Positions 1 to 10,239 of a stretch of DNA of 20,000 bases are shown here, piece by piece (within the stretch, counting starts at the first letter, position 1; each line of letters starts with the position of its first letter). The position numbers were made by a program, and so were the translations under genes. Below the pieces are notes generated by a model. That model saw only the letters and a program-made list of their open reading frames with translations, had not been told where the DNA came from and did no database searches. This stretch comes from Apostichopus japonicus (Eukaryota > Echinodermata > Holothuroidea > Aspidochirotida > Stichopodidae): assembly GCF_037975245.1 (NCBI RefSeq), contig NC_092574.1, positions 13,543,713 to 13,563,712 of the forward strand, read 5' to 3'.

Positions 1-77
1 ACTCTCCAGGGGATAAAGATCCTTATTATCAAATGTCAAAATATAAAACAAGTAATTTCATACGTATTGGAATAAAA

Positions 78-87
78 GGGGGGGGGG
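78..87. repeat. poly-G tract (G10)
   Basis: Ten consecutive G on the plus strand. It is one of several long G or C homopolymers in the window. Such tracts vary in length between individuals and are prone to sequencing error. No function is inferred. Confidence 0.95.
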
Positions 88-1031
88 AGAACGATACAAA
101 TGAAAACTGCTACCTCACTTGATGCAATTGTTAATGCCTCTTCAAACAAATGGCTTACGTAGGTATTCTTGACAATTTCAAAATTTCTAAGGCAACTTTT
201 ATTTTTTATTTTTGGCAACGCTGGATTCAATGACCTTCCTCGTTATTCAAGCCTCAGGCTAAATGTCCCCATATCTCAAGAATCTTTCTTCGCCGCCATC
301 TTGAATATACATGCAAAAGAAACACGGATGAGAATATTTTCGCCAGTCTTAGATTGAACCTGACATTAAAATCGTTCGATGACAGACATTGCAGCTGCAT
401 TGCTTGCAGGGATGCAATAAAAACTCGTAAAGAAGAGCGAGAACAGAGATTGTACGAGAAATGAATAATTTGCTTTAAATTTATGGGGTCATTGTTTCTA
501 TAAATTTAAATATAGCATATCCTTTTCTTCTTATTCATGCATCTTGCGACAAACCTATACAGCTTATGTATATATTCGTTTTAGTCTTCTTTCCCTTTTC
601 CTTCCTAATTTTAAGTTAACGTATATACCTGAAACCACGTCATTTACCAAAATGGTTCGTTAAAATGTCAACATTTTCACACTTAAAAGATATAAATCGT
701 GGTAGGTGTGTGTGTTGCAACCAAATAGTCCATCCTCTTGAAAATTTATGGTAAACGGACGGCCTAATTTACGGTTAAAGCCCATCTTTAGTTCTAATGA
801 AAACAATAAACTATAACTTGGGAGAAAGAAAGAAAGATAAACGAACTTCTTCAACAGGTAATTTTGAGAGTTTGTTAATTGGACCTTGTCACTAAATCTT
901 GAAGAGTTTCTTTTATAATTGTTCCACAAGTACTCCACTGGACGCTTCTATCTTTGAGAGGATGCTTCAGAGAACGCATGAAACCACCTGGCACTACTCT
1001 TGCATTCCTATATTTACTATCATATATAATG
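88..1031. other. unannotated AT-rich stretch
   Basis: No gene is supported. The short open frames here (62 codons plus at 169-357, 92 codons minus at 660-938) have no recognisable motif and average-looking composition. The only small structure noticed is the palindrome GCAGCTGC at 391-398, which contains an E-box (CAGCTG). The stretch is compatible with intergenic or intronic DNA. Confidence 0.6.
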
Positions 1032-1044
1032 CCGCCAGAGGGAG
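1032..1044 (+). promoter_or_regulatory. CTCF-like motif (weak candidate)
   Basis: CCGCCAGAGGGAG resembles the bilaterian CTCF core, roughly CCACNAGRKGGCR, and is GC-rich inside AT-rich surroundings. This is a single motif match by eye with mismatches, so chance is a serious alternative. CTCF binds such sites as an insulator and loop-anchor protein in animals. Confidence 0.2.
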
Positions 1045-2046
1045 TTTGGGATAAATAAGTCTTCTGACATCTTTATCAGATCTAATTTGTCAAGTATTTT
1101 GAAATGACGTTCTGAGAATTTTTTTTTTTACGCTACTCTCGGATGTCTTTAATCTTTACTTAAAGAAGTTTGTTGTTGAAAGTATCATGCATGTGTAAAC
1201 ACTTTGATAACCAGTACTGTCATACTATATATAGCACTAAAACCGTGTGTGCAATTACAGACCGATCATACAGAAGAAACAAATTTCGGTTGTATAAATC
1301 AGGGCATTTTGAAGGAATTTTCACTGATTGGAAATGGGCTTATACAATTATTTATTCTCTCCGTTACGTTCCCTGATAAATATAGTTACACGAACAAAAT
1401 TATAACCTAGTTTGTGTGTACATGGACTACGACACACGCATACTCACTTCGAGTCACCAAAATTGTTTGAAATTGAATTCATTTATTTGTTTTATCGCAA
1501 ATTGTGTACAATATGAAAGGAAGTATCCTATAAAGTCTTAAAAAAGACTTAACCAAGTAGGAGACTCCCTGGAAGAAAAAAAAATGTACAAATATAAATA
1601 ATACAGTATTTACGTAAAGATTAAATATACAGTAATAATATCCTAATGATGCTGAGATGGATACGTGAATAGATTATATAATACTAGTACGAGTTAATAA
1701 ATTCCTTTTCAAATGTCTGGTGAATGTGGGTTTTGAAGATATAGACTTCAACTTTTTTGAAAGATCATCCAAATTTGCATTGCTCTATTACGAAGACCGA
1801 ATTTCCCTATGTTACTATGGTAAAAATTGTAATGAGCGTAGTCGGCTTGTCTTGTGTGATGGTTATGTAAGACTCTGTCACTGCACTGGATTGTGCGTGA
1901 CCAGACCAGTCATCGGCGAAATTACGGTATTCAGTCATTAACACTCTACTTGTTCTAATCACAAATATTGATTGGTCAATGAACTTAATACCGTTAACTG
2001 TGACCATACGACGTTTTCCCCTTATAACCCCCTCCCACTCCCCTCA
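1045..2046. other. unannotated AT-rich stretch with one small hairpin
   Basis: No supported gene. A perfect 7 bp stem (AAGTCTT / AAGACTT, loop AAAA) lies at 1533-1550; it is too short and isolated to name. Open frames at 1170-1410 and 1720-2007 are short, overlap on several frames or both strands and show no family features. Confidence 0.55.
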
Positions 2047-2057
2047 CCCCCCCCCCC
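2047..2057. repeat. poly-C tract (C11) in C-rich patch
   Basis: Eleven C in a row at the end of a C-rich patch beginning near 2017. Same class as the poly-C tracts at 18.5, 19.7 and 19.74 kb. Confidence 0.95.
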
Positions 2058-2628
2058 GTAGTGTAGGTGAAAGAGACTGTTTTCTCCCGGATTTTAACAT
2101 AACTGCACCATTACTGCACCAACAATAAGGCAACATACTGACACCGCAGAGCTATATCTTTTTTTACTCTATTGAAATTAATAACAACGTTTATGATGGT
2201 ATCAGTTTCACAAATATTTGATTAATGCAGTCACTATAAGTGGCTTAATAAATAAACTGCAATAAATAGCATCAGTAAATATTGCCAACCTTTATTACAG
2301 TTACGGCAAGACAGTCTCCAATAATCATGTCTGCATCTCATGCATGTGCACCTTCGACCTGCACAAAATGCTCATTTTATGAACTTGGTTCGTCTCTTTG
2401 GGAAAGTCTATATAGGTAAATGAAAATTTTCCTCTTCATTTACAAAAATAAGTTACAAAGCCCCATTTTAAAATTTCAATATACCCAAAGTGCAGCTTCA
2501 CGGCAAGGATAGAGTGATATTTTTAGAATTTTATCTACGTCAGTTCATGATCTTGCAATTATTAAATAGAAGATTATGCAAAAGTGCAGGACTACCCTCA
2601 CTAAAGATGAAAATAATAAAAAATAAAA

Positions 2629-2629
<1 letters not shown>
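2058..2629. other. unannotated stretch
   Basis: AT-rich sequence with no gene, RNA or repeat that I recognise. The 69-codon plus frame at 2490-2699 ends in a run of leucines that is only the translation of the adjacent (TTA)n tract, so it is not evidence for a protein. Confidence 0.55.

Positions 2630-2676
<47 letters not shown>
2630..2676. repeat. (TTA)n microsatellite
   Basis: An almost perfect trinucleotide array of about 15 units of TTA/TAT/ATT. It is preceded by an A-rich run. Expected to be length-polymorphic. Confidence 0.97.
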
Positions 2677-2678
<2 letters not shown>

Positions 2679-2903
2679 TGCTCCAAACCGTTGTATTAAA
2701 CTTACACTCAACCTTCGTAAAAGCACTTGCCTCGAACTCGTTTAATGTTGTTCATCTAAATTCCCCTCTGTTTTATGTTGCCATTTAATTAAGGTCCTTT
2801 AAATTTTTTAAATTGCCTCGGAATATGGTTTTCTAGATTGAGGACATTATGTTAAGATACATGTCTTATTATCGCAGCATCATTCTTGATGTCATTCTTG
2901 ATA

Positions 2904-2927
2904 CACGTGCTCAATAAAATGACGTCA
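2904..2927. promoter_or_regulatory. E-box CACGTG and CRE TGACGTCA pair (candidate)
   Basis: A perfect E-box CACGTG (2904-2909) and a perfect cAMP-response-element octamer TGACGTCA (2920-2927) lie 10 bases apart. bHLH proteins bind the former and CREB/ATF bZIP proteins the latter. No promoter or transcript is visible nearby, so activity is unknown. It is one of five perfect CRE octamers in this window. Confidence 0.3.
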
Positions 2928-3033
2928 CTTCCAGAGCTTTGACCATACGTTTCTATTGTGGCACAATGTGATGATCCATATTATAATAAATGCCTGCACG
3001 AATCTGCTGTTCAAAAGTTATATGATAAACTTA

Positions 3034-3099
3034 CGAGAGAGAGAACTCGCGAGAGGTGGAGAGAGGTGGAGAGTGATAGAGGGGTGGAGAGAGAGAAAG
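3034..3099. repeat. GA-rich tract with a 10 bp GAGAGGTGGA minisatellite
   Basis: A purine-rich tract with two perfect copies of GAGAGGTGGA (3051-3060, 3061-3070), followed by two diverged units and GA dinucleotides. The 114-codon plus frame at 2958-3302 crosses this tract (an Arg/Glu-rich stretch) and is probably a by-product. Confidence 0.85.
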
Positions 3100-3483
3100 C
3101 AAATGATGTAAGAGGAAATTTATTACTATTTCAGTTATTTTCAATAACAAACATGCAAGAGAATGAAGCATATTGGAAAATTTGCTTTTGTATATGCCTT
3201 TCCTTAATCCGGCCTCTGGCTTCATTAACGGAAAACGATACAGCTATTCATCACCCACCCCTACGCTTTCTAAAAGTTGTGCTGAGTCTCTGGAAAACGT
3301 GATCTAATCCTTCTGTTCTAATGCGACTCGCTCAATTAATCTTTGATAGCCTCAACATCAACATTGATAGGGAGAGAAACACTCTAAGCTCATTGTTATA
3401 TTTAAAGCAGTCTACTGCGTTAATAATGCTGATAATTTTGCAACTATAACAAAGGAAACATCGAACTTATATCGAAACATCGA
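3100..3483. other. unannotated stretch
   Basis: Nothing recognised. AT-rich unique-looking sequence between the GA tract and the TA microsatellite. Confidence 0.5.
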
Positions 3484-3592
<109 letters not shown>

Positions 3593-3931
3593 TTTTCTTT
3601 ATTTTTTATCAATGCCTTACTAATTGTTTAAGCCTTTAGTAAATTTTCGTTTTTTCAACCGACATGGTACAGTAAGTAAATTACGCAACCACATTTCGAA
3701 TCATAATGGATTTTTAATATTTTTTATATCTGATTATAGGCATACTTGCCTTGCGCGAGTGCTTTGTCAACGAGCTGTCTTGAGCTTCTTGTACACCCCC
3801 AGACAAGGCAACGCAAGCCCTTATTTAAGCGTTTCAAGGTGTCTACATGTTTGTAATAGTGGTACAAAGCAAAATTTAATTCAGTCAACAACAACGACAA
3901 ACCAAAAAAGGCAAAGGAAAAATAATAAAAT
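3593..3931. other. unannotated stretch with a GC-richer core
   Basis: The part at about 3740-3850 is visibly richer in G and C than its flanks and holds an 8 bp inverted repeat (TTGCCTTG 3746-3753 / CAAGGCAA 3804-3811). The 144-codon plus frame at 3624-4058 spans it but continues into the foldback arm and matches no family I know. It may be a fragment of an old repeat. Confidence 0.4.
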
Positions 3932-4250
3932 AAAGTTATACGAATTGCTAACAAATTCGGGTCGAGAGATTTTCAAAAGTTACATTTTACATCAAACTAT
4001 TTCATGTCTAAATTGTATTACAATTGAAAATGTCAACTTTCCACAATGTATTTTATAGCTGTGTTCAGTATCATAATGAAGATTAATCATAAATAAATTT
4101 AAAAAAACAAGGTTTGAACTTTTTAACAGCGAAAGTTTGACTGTCACATTTAAGAAAATAATCTTGGCGAAATGATTCCTAAGTAATATATTCACCTCAA
4201 CATATGCGATTATATACATATGGCCTCTTTTAAAGCACGTTCAACTTAAT
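3932..4250 (+). repeat. left arm of foldback
   Basis: Begins at AAAGTTATAC (3932-3941) and ends at about CACGTTCAACTTAA. It is the reverse complement of 4676-4970, with a ~15-20 base A-rich insertion near 4082-4110 relative to the other arm. A 75-codon minus frame lies inside it, but indels between the arms do not preserve that frame, so it is unlikely to be coding. Confidence 0.75.
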
Positions 4251-4675
4251 TCATTATTCAACTGATGTGTTATTTTTTCTTTCTTTTTTTCAACTTACAT
4301 GTATCATGTTAATTGAAGATTTATTGTTCTGCTCACGTATATTGTCAGCCTCATGCATACTTTTCTATTATATCTATATATGTGGGTCTGCATCATGAAC
4401 ATTCTTAATGACATATTGAATAATGAATATGTCAGAAAGGCCAAACAGTTTAATCATTACGACAATCTTAATGAAAGAAACAATTCTACTGTACTATTTT
4501 CTTCCTGTAGCAGAAGGAGTGTGTTGTCTTGTATGAGCATGCGCTGAGGTTTTTTCTATGATAGTGAGCCTCACCAGTATCTGAGGCCATTATTTATTCA
4601 ATAGAGTAAAGCCATGATTATGAGAAACATCTGACAAATGTTACCCTTCTGATTGTTGACAAACCTGCGAATTAC
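4251..4675. other. central region of foldback
   Basis: About 425 bp between the arms. No repeat, gene or RNA recognised. One 64-codon plus frame (4353-4547) has no family features. If the structure is a single element this is its internal sequence; if the arms are independent insertions it is host DNA. Confidence 0.45.
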
Positions 4676-4970
4676 GTTTAAGTGAACGTGCTTTAAAAGA
4701 GGCCATATGTTTATAATCGTTTATGTTGAGGTGAATGTATTATTTAAGAATCATTTCGTAAAGAAATTTTCTTAAATTTGACAGTCAAGCGTTCGCTGTT
4801 AAAAAGTTGAAACTTTTTTTAAATATTCATAATGATACAGCACGCTGCTATAAAATACATTTTTGAAAGTTGACAATTTGCAATAACATTTACGACGACA
4901 TGGATTAACTTGATGTACAATTTAAATTATGAAACGCTCGACCCAAATTGTTAACAATGCGTATAACTTT
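4676..4970 (-). repeat. right arm of foldback
   Basis: The reverse complement of this segment aligns with 3932-4250. The outer end GTATAACTTT (4961-4970) is the exact complement of the left arm's first ten bases. The right arm is slightly shorter than the left. Confidence 0.75.
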
Positions 4971-5049
4971 CACTCATCCACTTTGATTTTTGGGTTTCGA
5001 TGATAACGGTAACCTTTGTAGTTATGCAGGCGGATGAATGTGTATGTGT

Positions 5050-5260
5050 GTGTGTGTATGCGTTTGTTTTTCTATCTGACCGAGGACTTGAACAAAAGAA
5101 TTCCAGGTCCTCGGCTGTGATTTCTAAAGAATCACCACGTCCTCGGAAGAATTTCTATTGTATGGGGTATTGTTAAGGTTAGGGTACGTGGATTTGAACA
5201 ATGGAAAATACAATGGGGTCCTCGGTTGGAATGTAAAACCAACATGTGTGTGTGTGTGAC
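5050..5260 (+). repeat. dispersed repeat family, copy 1
   Basis: Aligns in the same orientation with about 15213-15430. Shared blocks include GACTTGAACAAA versus GCACTTGAACAAA, TCACCA followed by GTCCTCGGAAGA, TTCTATTGT, ATTGTTAAGG followed by TAGGGT, and GTCCTCGG versus GTCCTCAG before GAATGT. Within this copy TCCTCGG occurs three times in direct orientation and once inverted, giving an 8 bp inverted repeat (CCGAGGAC 5080-5087 / GTCCTCGG 5107-5114). TG dinucleotide runs sit at both ends. It carries no coding potential, so it is a non-autonomous repeat of unknown class. Confidence 0.7.
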
Positions 5261-5269
5261 GCCTTGCAA

Positions 5270-5414
5270 GTAAACACGATATCTCAAAAAAGGAAGCTTG
5301 GACCAATCTCATATTCGGTGTATATAAGTACCACGTGTAGTAAAAGAAGTCTGTTGATTTTAGAGGAGGTCAAAAGTCATTTAGGGTCACCGGGGGTCAA
5401 ATTGTGATAACGTT
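5270..5414 (+). repeat. ~145 bp tandem repeat, unit 1
   Basis: The unit starts GTAAACACGATATCTCA and contains AGCTTGGACCAATCTCATAT, then AGGAGGTCAAAAGTCA and GGGTCACCGG. It follows immediately after dispersed repeat copy 1 and before unit 2. Similar units seem familiar from other marine invertebrate genomes, but that is recollection only. Confidence 0.85.
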
Positions 5415-5540
5415 GTAAACACGATATCTCAAGAAGGCGAGCTTGGACCAATCTCATATTTAGTATGTAGTTGTGACACGTTAAGTACAAGAAAACGTTT
5501 TTGTGGAGGTCAAAAGTCAAATAGAGTCACCGGCGGGCAT
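5415..5540 (+). repeat. ~145 bp tandem repeat, unit 2
   Basis: Restarts with GTAAACACGATATCTCA 145 bases after unit 1, shares AGCTTGGACCAATCTCATAT and GGAGGTCAAAAGTCA, and ends at about CACCGGCGGGCA. The middle 40 bases differ most between units. The last ~20 bases of unit 1 have no counterpart, so the array is cut off here. Confidence 0.85.
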
Positions 5541-5595
5541 TGTTGGATTCGTGTGTTCCGGTTGACTTATTTCTGGTCACTCGCCTGACCTGGGT

Positions 5596-5670
5596 TACAC
5601 ACACACATATACCTACAACACATACATACATACACACATACACTCACACATACACACATAAACACATATA
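5596..5670. repeat. (CA)n / (CATA)n microsatellite, imperfect
   Basis: ACACAC and ACATAC units with interruptions over 75 bp. The 79-codon plus frame at 5540-5779 is a Thr/His repeat produced by this tract. Confidence 0.93.
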
Positions 5671-6671
5671 TCTTAATGCTAACGATTACATTTTAAGGCG
5701 TTCTGAAAAGGTCACCCAGTCGTCATTAACTTGTATAATTACATTTCATTCTTCTCCAGAGGCTATCTTCGTCTCGTAAACGAGTTTGAATCGTACTTGA
5801 TATGTTGAGTTGTAGTAAACTCGCTCTATATGCTGACCTGGAGATATTATTCAGTTCAAAATTTGGCCATTTCATACTTTTTTTTCTTTTCTTTTTTTTG
5901 TGCTCATTTGAGCGTTATGCATGCGCTTAGTATGAATACTCTTTGGTCATATTCAGATGGTTCTATCAGTCATTCTGATTTCTGCATAAAATAGTCTGTT
6001 TCCCCCTTTGAAATAATGGAGGTCTCTTGATGGAATGGTTGTCACTCATCCATTAGATTAAACGGTGAGCGTATAACAGAAAGTTGCAAAATAGGAGGCT
6101 CAGCCTCTTAAAAATAAATGTAAAACCTTGCTCAGAATTCCAAATTGTCTCCAGTTACAACGGGTTAGCCTCTGCAAGCTGTAAGACTTGATAATGAACG
6201 GTCTGCATATTTAAGTTAAATCTGCTTTTGGAGAGCGTAAATTTTGTCAAACTCTGGCAGTCTTTACCGGTAACGCAAATATCAGTCTTTGTTACGTTTG
6301 TCCATCGAAATGTGGACAAGAAAATAAAAACAGACAAGGTTCATCAACATCAAAGGCTTGTAATTTAAAATAAGTTGTCTTATATTTTGTTTTGGTGAAA
6401 CAGTTTATACCTGACTAATGCAGGTCGTAAACACTGATTTATCTGTGCAGAGGTTCGAAAGCAGTAAGGAAAGTCATTAATCGACTGAAGACGTTTGCCA
6501 ACTTCATCGAACACTGATAGTCCGGACATATTTGGCCTTACTTAAGAGATCAATCATGATGCTAACCAACTCGAAACCCTTTGTGAATCCTTAGGCCGGA
6601 TCTCGGTAGAGATACTTTCAACAGAACTCTGTTCAATGAGGTGGAAATTATACGACCAATGCAAATGAATA

Positions 6672-6674
<3 letters not shown>
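5671..6674. other. unannotated stretch
   Basis: About 1 kb without a supported gene. It contains a pyrimidine run near 5877-5900 (T and C only) and ordinary AT-rich sequence. A 60-codon minus frame at 6155-6337 has no recognisable motif. Confidence 0.5.
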
Positions 6675-6744
<70 letters not shown>

Positions 6745-6820
6745 TTATATATATATATATTTATATGTATATATATATATGTATGTATATATTTATATAT
6801 ATATATATATATATATATGT
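6675..6820. repeat. compound (TA)n(TG)n(TA)n microsatellite
   Basis: A TA array (about 6676-6712) passes into a (TG)n run (about 6711-6739) and back to TA with TTTATA and TGTATA variants up to about 6820. Alternating purine-pyrimidine TG/TA tracts can adopt Z-DNA or cruciform forms. Open frames on both strands here are Ile/Tyr and Val/Cys repeats. Confidence 0.97.
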
Positions 6821-7825
6821 ATTGGACATTGAAAATGTGAAATATCATGTTCAAAAAGCTATCAGTCAAGTAATAAATAGTGGTGTTTCATTTGTCTATA
6901 GCTATCGGCATGGAATATATATTCCCAATGTCAATATTATAAAGAAATTTAGAAAAACACTATACACCGGTATTGCATATAGGTAACCCCGGGGTCATTA
7001 TTAGGGGACCCGGGAAAAATATTGAAAGGACCTGGGAAAATATGTGATAAAACATATTGAAACTGTTCTTTTTCATATTATACATGAAAGAATAATGAAT
7101 CAAAAGTTTGCCACAGTGAGAACTTTCAACCTGTTGCGAAAGATGGAGTTTGAATCCTCCAACGCAACTGGAATGGTGGAAGTTGCTAGCAGTACAATTA
7201 TAACTGAACGGAAACGAAACTGAAAATTAAGTTTATCTACAGAACAGGAATTATGAGGAAAACAAACCATGCCATATTCAGACTATATTCTTTTCTCTTG
7301 ATCATTTCATATCAAACCAGACCAGCCGTGCGTATGAGGTGTGTCAGGCGCGTAGCCAAACTTCGTGTTATGTGATGAAGACCCCCATCTCCGCACCCTG
7401 GATATCCCCACTGAATGATGTAGCTTTGGATATCTACCAAAGCCAATGCTAAATATAGTATAGGGTCAATGTTTGAGAGCGCTTCCAATCGCTGTGACGA
7501 TATGGTCTGCATGCTCTGCAGTGTTCTTGCATGATACCGGTATATATGGTAAATTGGCGGATCCAGGAGTCCTCGGATTCCGACATTATACATAGAAATA
7601 GCGACGCATAATGACAGCTAATGTTTTGTGCCCAACAATTTCGGAAAGAAAGGGGCCCGACCTCTCCCATGGCGCTCCCCTTGGAACCGCGATTGTTACA
7701 TTACCTTCCAACTTTCACAATAATACCTGTTAAATAGCGAGATAGTTACCAAATGTACGTACATTCTACTTGTATTCTGATGCACTTAATTTGCTTTTGA
7801 CATGTTTGTTCATCTGTTTCATGGA
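6821..7825. other. unannotated stretch with minor motifs
   Basis: No supported gene. Two small motifs are visible: the perfect palindrome ACCCCGGGGT at 6986-6995, in a GC patch with two further runs of ACCYGGGAAAA type, and an interferon-response-like GAAACTGAAA at 7216-7225 preceded by GAAAC. Minus frames at 7312-7670 (93 and 73 codons) overlap each other in different frames and match nothing I know. Confidence 0.5.
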
Positions 7826-7854
7826 GTCAGTCAGTCATTCAGTCACTCAGTCGG
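7826..7854. repeat. (CAGT)n tetranucleotide repeat, short and imperfect
   Basis: About seven units of AGTC/ATTC/ACTC type (GTCAGTCAGTCATTCAGTCA and on). Point changes suggest an old, decaying microsatellite. Confidence 0.85.
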
Positions 7855-8485
7855 GCAATTCTGTGAGCGGTAAATATTGTCATGAGATTTCCTATTAATA
7901 AGGCATGATGTTGACTTTAATTGACCACAGATTCACCCGGCTTCCAACAAATCAAACAGAATGATTCATGTTGGTCTTTACCGTTACTTTTGACTTCATT
8001 TCATTTCGCCTTAAAACAGTTTTCGGAAAAGAGGCCGAGCAGGAACACTAAAACTAATTTGTTATTCGCTATCAGGAAATACATACGTATATACCTTGGC
8101 CAGGTTTACGACTTTTAGACCACTTTCAATGCCGACATAGCACAGGTTCACAGAAAGTTCAAATCCATCTGCTCAAGTTGCCCGTAGACGAATCGTACGG
8201 TAAATTAGTGTGCGTAATTAATTGGCCCTTCGTTACGGAAGTATATATTTTTTATTCATTAATTAGATTAATATATTAAATGTAATTATCTTTGCTTGAA
8301 TTAATTAAGTAACGGTATATTCATCAGGGAATTTCCACATAGAAGTGAACAATATATGTGCTTTAGTAGCGAACACGGTGCGTTGAAAGACTACGTATGT
8401 AAGTGGCTTTATTCCAAAACCTTTGTTAAAATAATGGTGAATTGATAGAGTGCGGTAAGTGACTGGATACATACATCTATACATA
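7855..8485. other. unannotated AT-rich stretch
   Basis: Nothing recognised. A 65-codon plus frame (7921-8118) has no family features. The part at 8210-8310 is very AT-rich with several TTAATTA-type palindromes. Confidence 0.5.
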
Positions 8486-9853
<1,368 letters not shown>

Positions 9854-9866
9854 CGTATATATATAG

Positions 9867-9915
<49 letters not shown>

Positions 9916-9965
9916 CCTATATATATATAGCCTATATATATATATATAGGCTATATATATATAGC
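9854..9965. repeat. (TA)n microsatellite with AGCC/GGCT interruptions and a 48 bp perfect palindrome
   Basis: TA repeats are broken by TAGCCTA three times and by TAGGCTA once, before a final TAGCCTA. The segment 9917-9964 is a perfect 48 bp palindrome centred between 9940 and 9941: the 24 bases on one side are the exact reverse complement of the other. Such sequence can extrude as a cruciform. Confidence 0.95.
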
Positions 9966-10239
9966 CTACTACACCACCCCACCCCGCCGTTCCCTATATA
10001 CATCGAACATAATTTATTTGATATAAAAGGAGACTAACAGTAAAACACTGCTTCGTTGTTTCTGTATGCACATGCTGCAGTAGTATTATGGTATTTTACC
10101 AACACTCACAGCCCCCCTCCACCCCCCACTTCCATATAAACATACCCCTTCATAGGTATGTCATTCGAGGTATTTCATTAGGTCCAATATGTTATATAGT
10201 CTTCTTGTTTGTTGTGCCACTAAAATGTTGATAATATTC
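9966..10239. other. unannotated stretch with C-rich patches
   Basis: Contains C-rich patches near 9970-9986 and 10111-10127. No gene or repeat family recognised. Confidence 0.5.

Larger units (their letters stand above)
3932..4970. mobile_element. long foldback (inverted-repeat) element, non-autonomous
   Basis: Two long arms in inverted orientation enclose a ~425 bp centre. Compared by eye the arms are roughly three quarters to four fifths identical over about 300 bp, with a few short indels. The best conserved stretch is the inner ~27 bp, ending in GGCCTCTTTTAAAGCACGTT on the plus strand of the left arm. There is no transposase frame in the centre. The outer ends decay gradually into A-rich sequence and I could not identify a target-site duplication. 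It could be a foldback-type DNA element, or two copies of one repeat inserted head to head. The arrangement would form a large hairpin if transcribed. Confidence 0.7.

Noticed and set aside
2958-3302. 114-codon plus frame with an Arg/Glu-rich part
   Set aside because: The charged part is the GA minisatellite; the rest has no family resemblance.
3624-4058. 144-codon plus frame
   Set aside because: It runs from unique DNA into the arm of the foldback, has no recognisable domain, and the other arm does not keep the frame.
5270-5540. CRISPR-like array
   Set aside because: Only two units of ~145 bp with homologous middles; no short repeat-spacer pattern, and the genome looks eukaryotic.
6641-6986. 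Open frames on both strands with Ile-Tyr and Val-Cys runs
   Set aside because: Direct translation of the TA/TG microsatellite.
6986-6995. Palindrome ACCCCGGGGT as a regulatory or restriction-modification signature
   Set aside because: A single 10 bp palindrome is not enough to support a function.
7345-7375. GGCGCGTAGCC, resembling the GGGCGTAGCC terminus common in some invertebrate repeats
   Set aside because: Only about 10 bases match from memory and no partner end was found.
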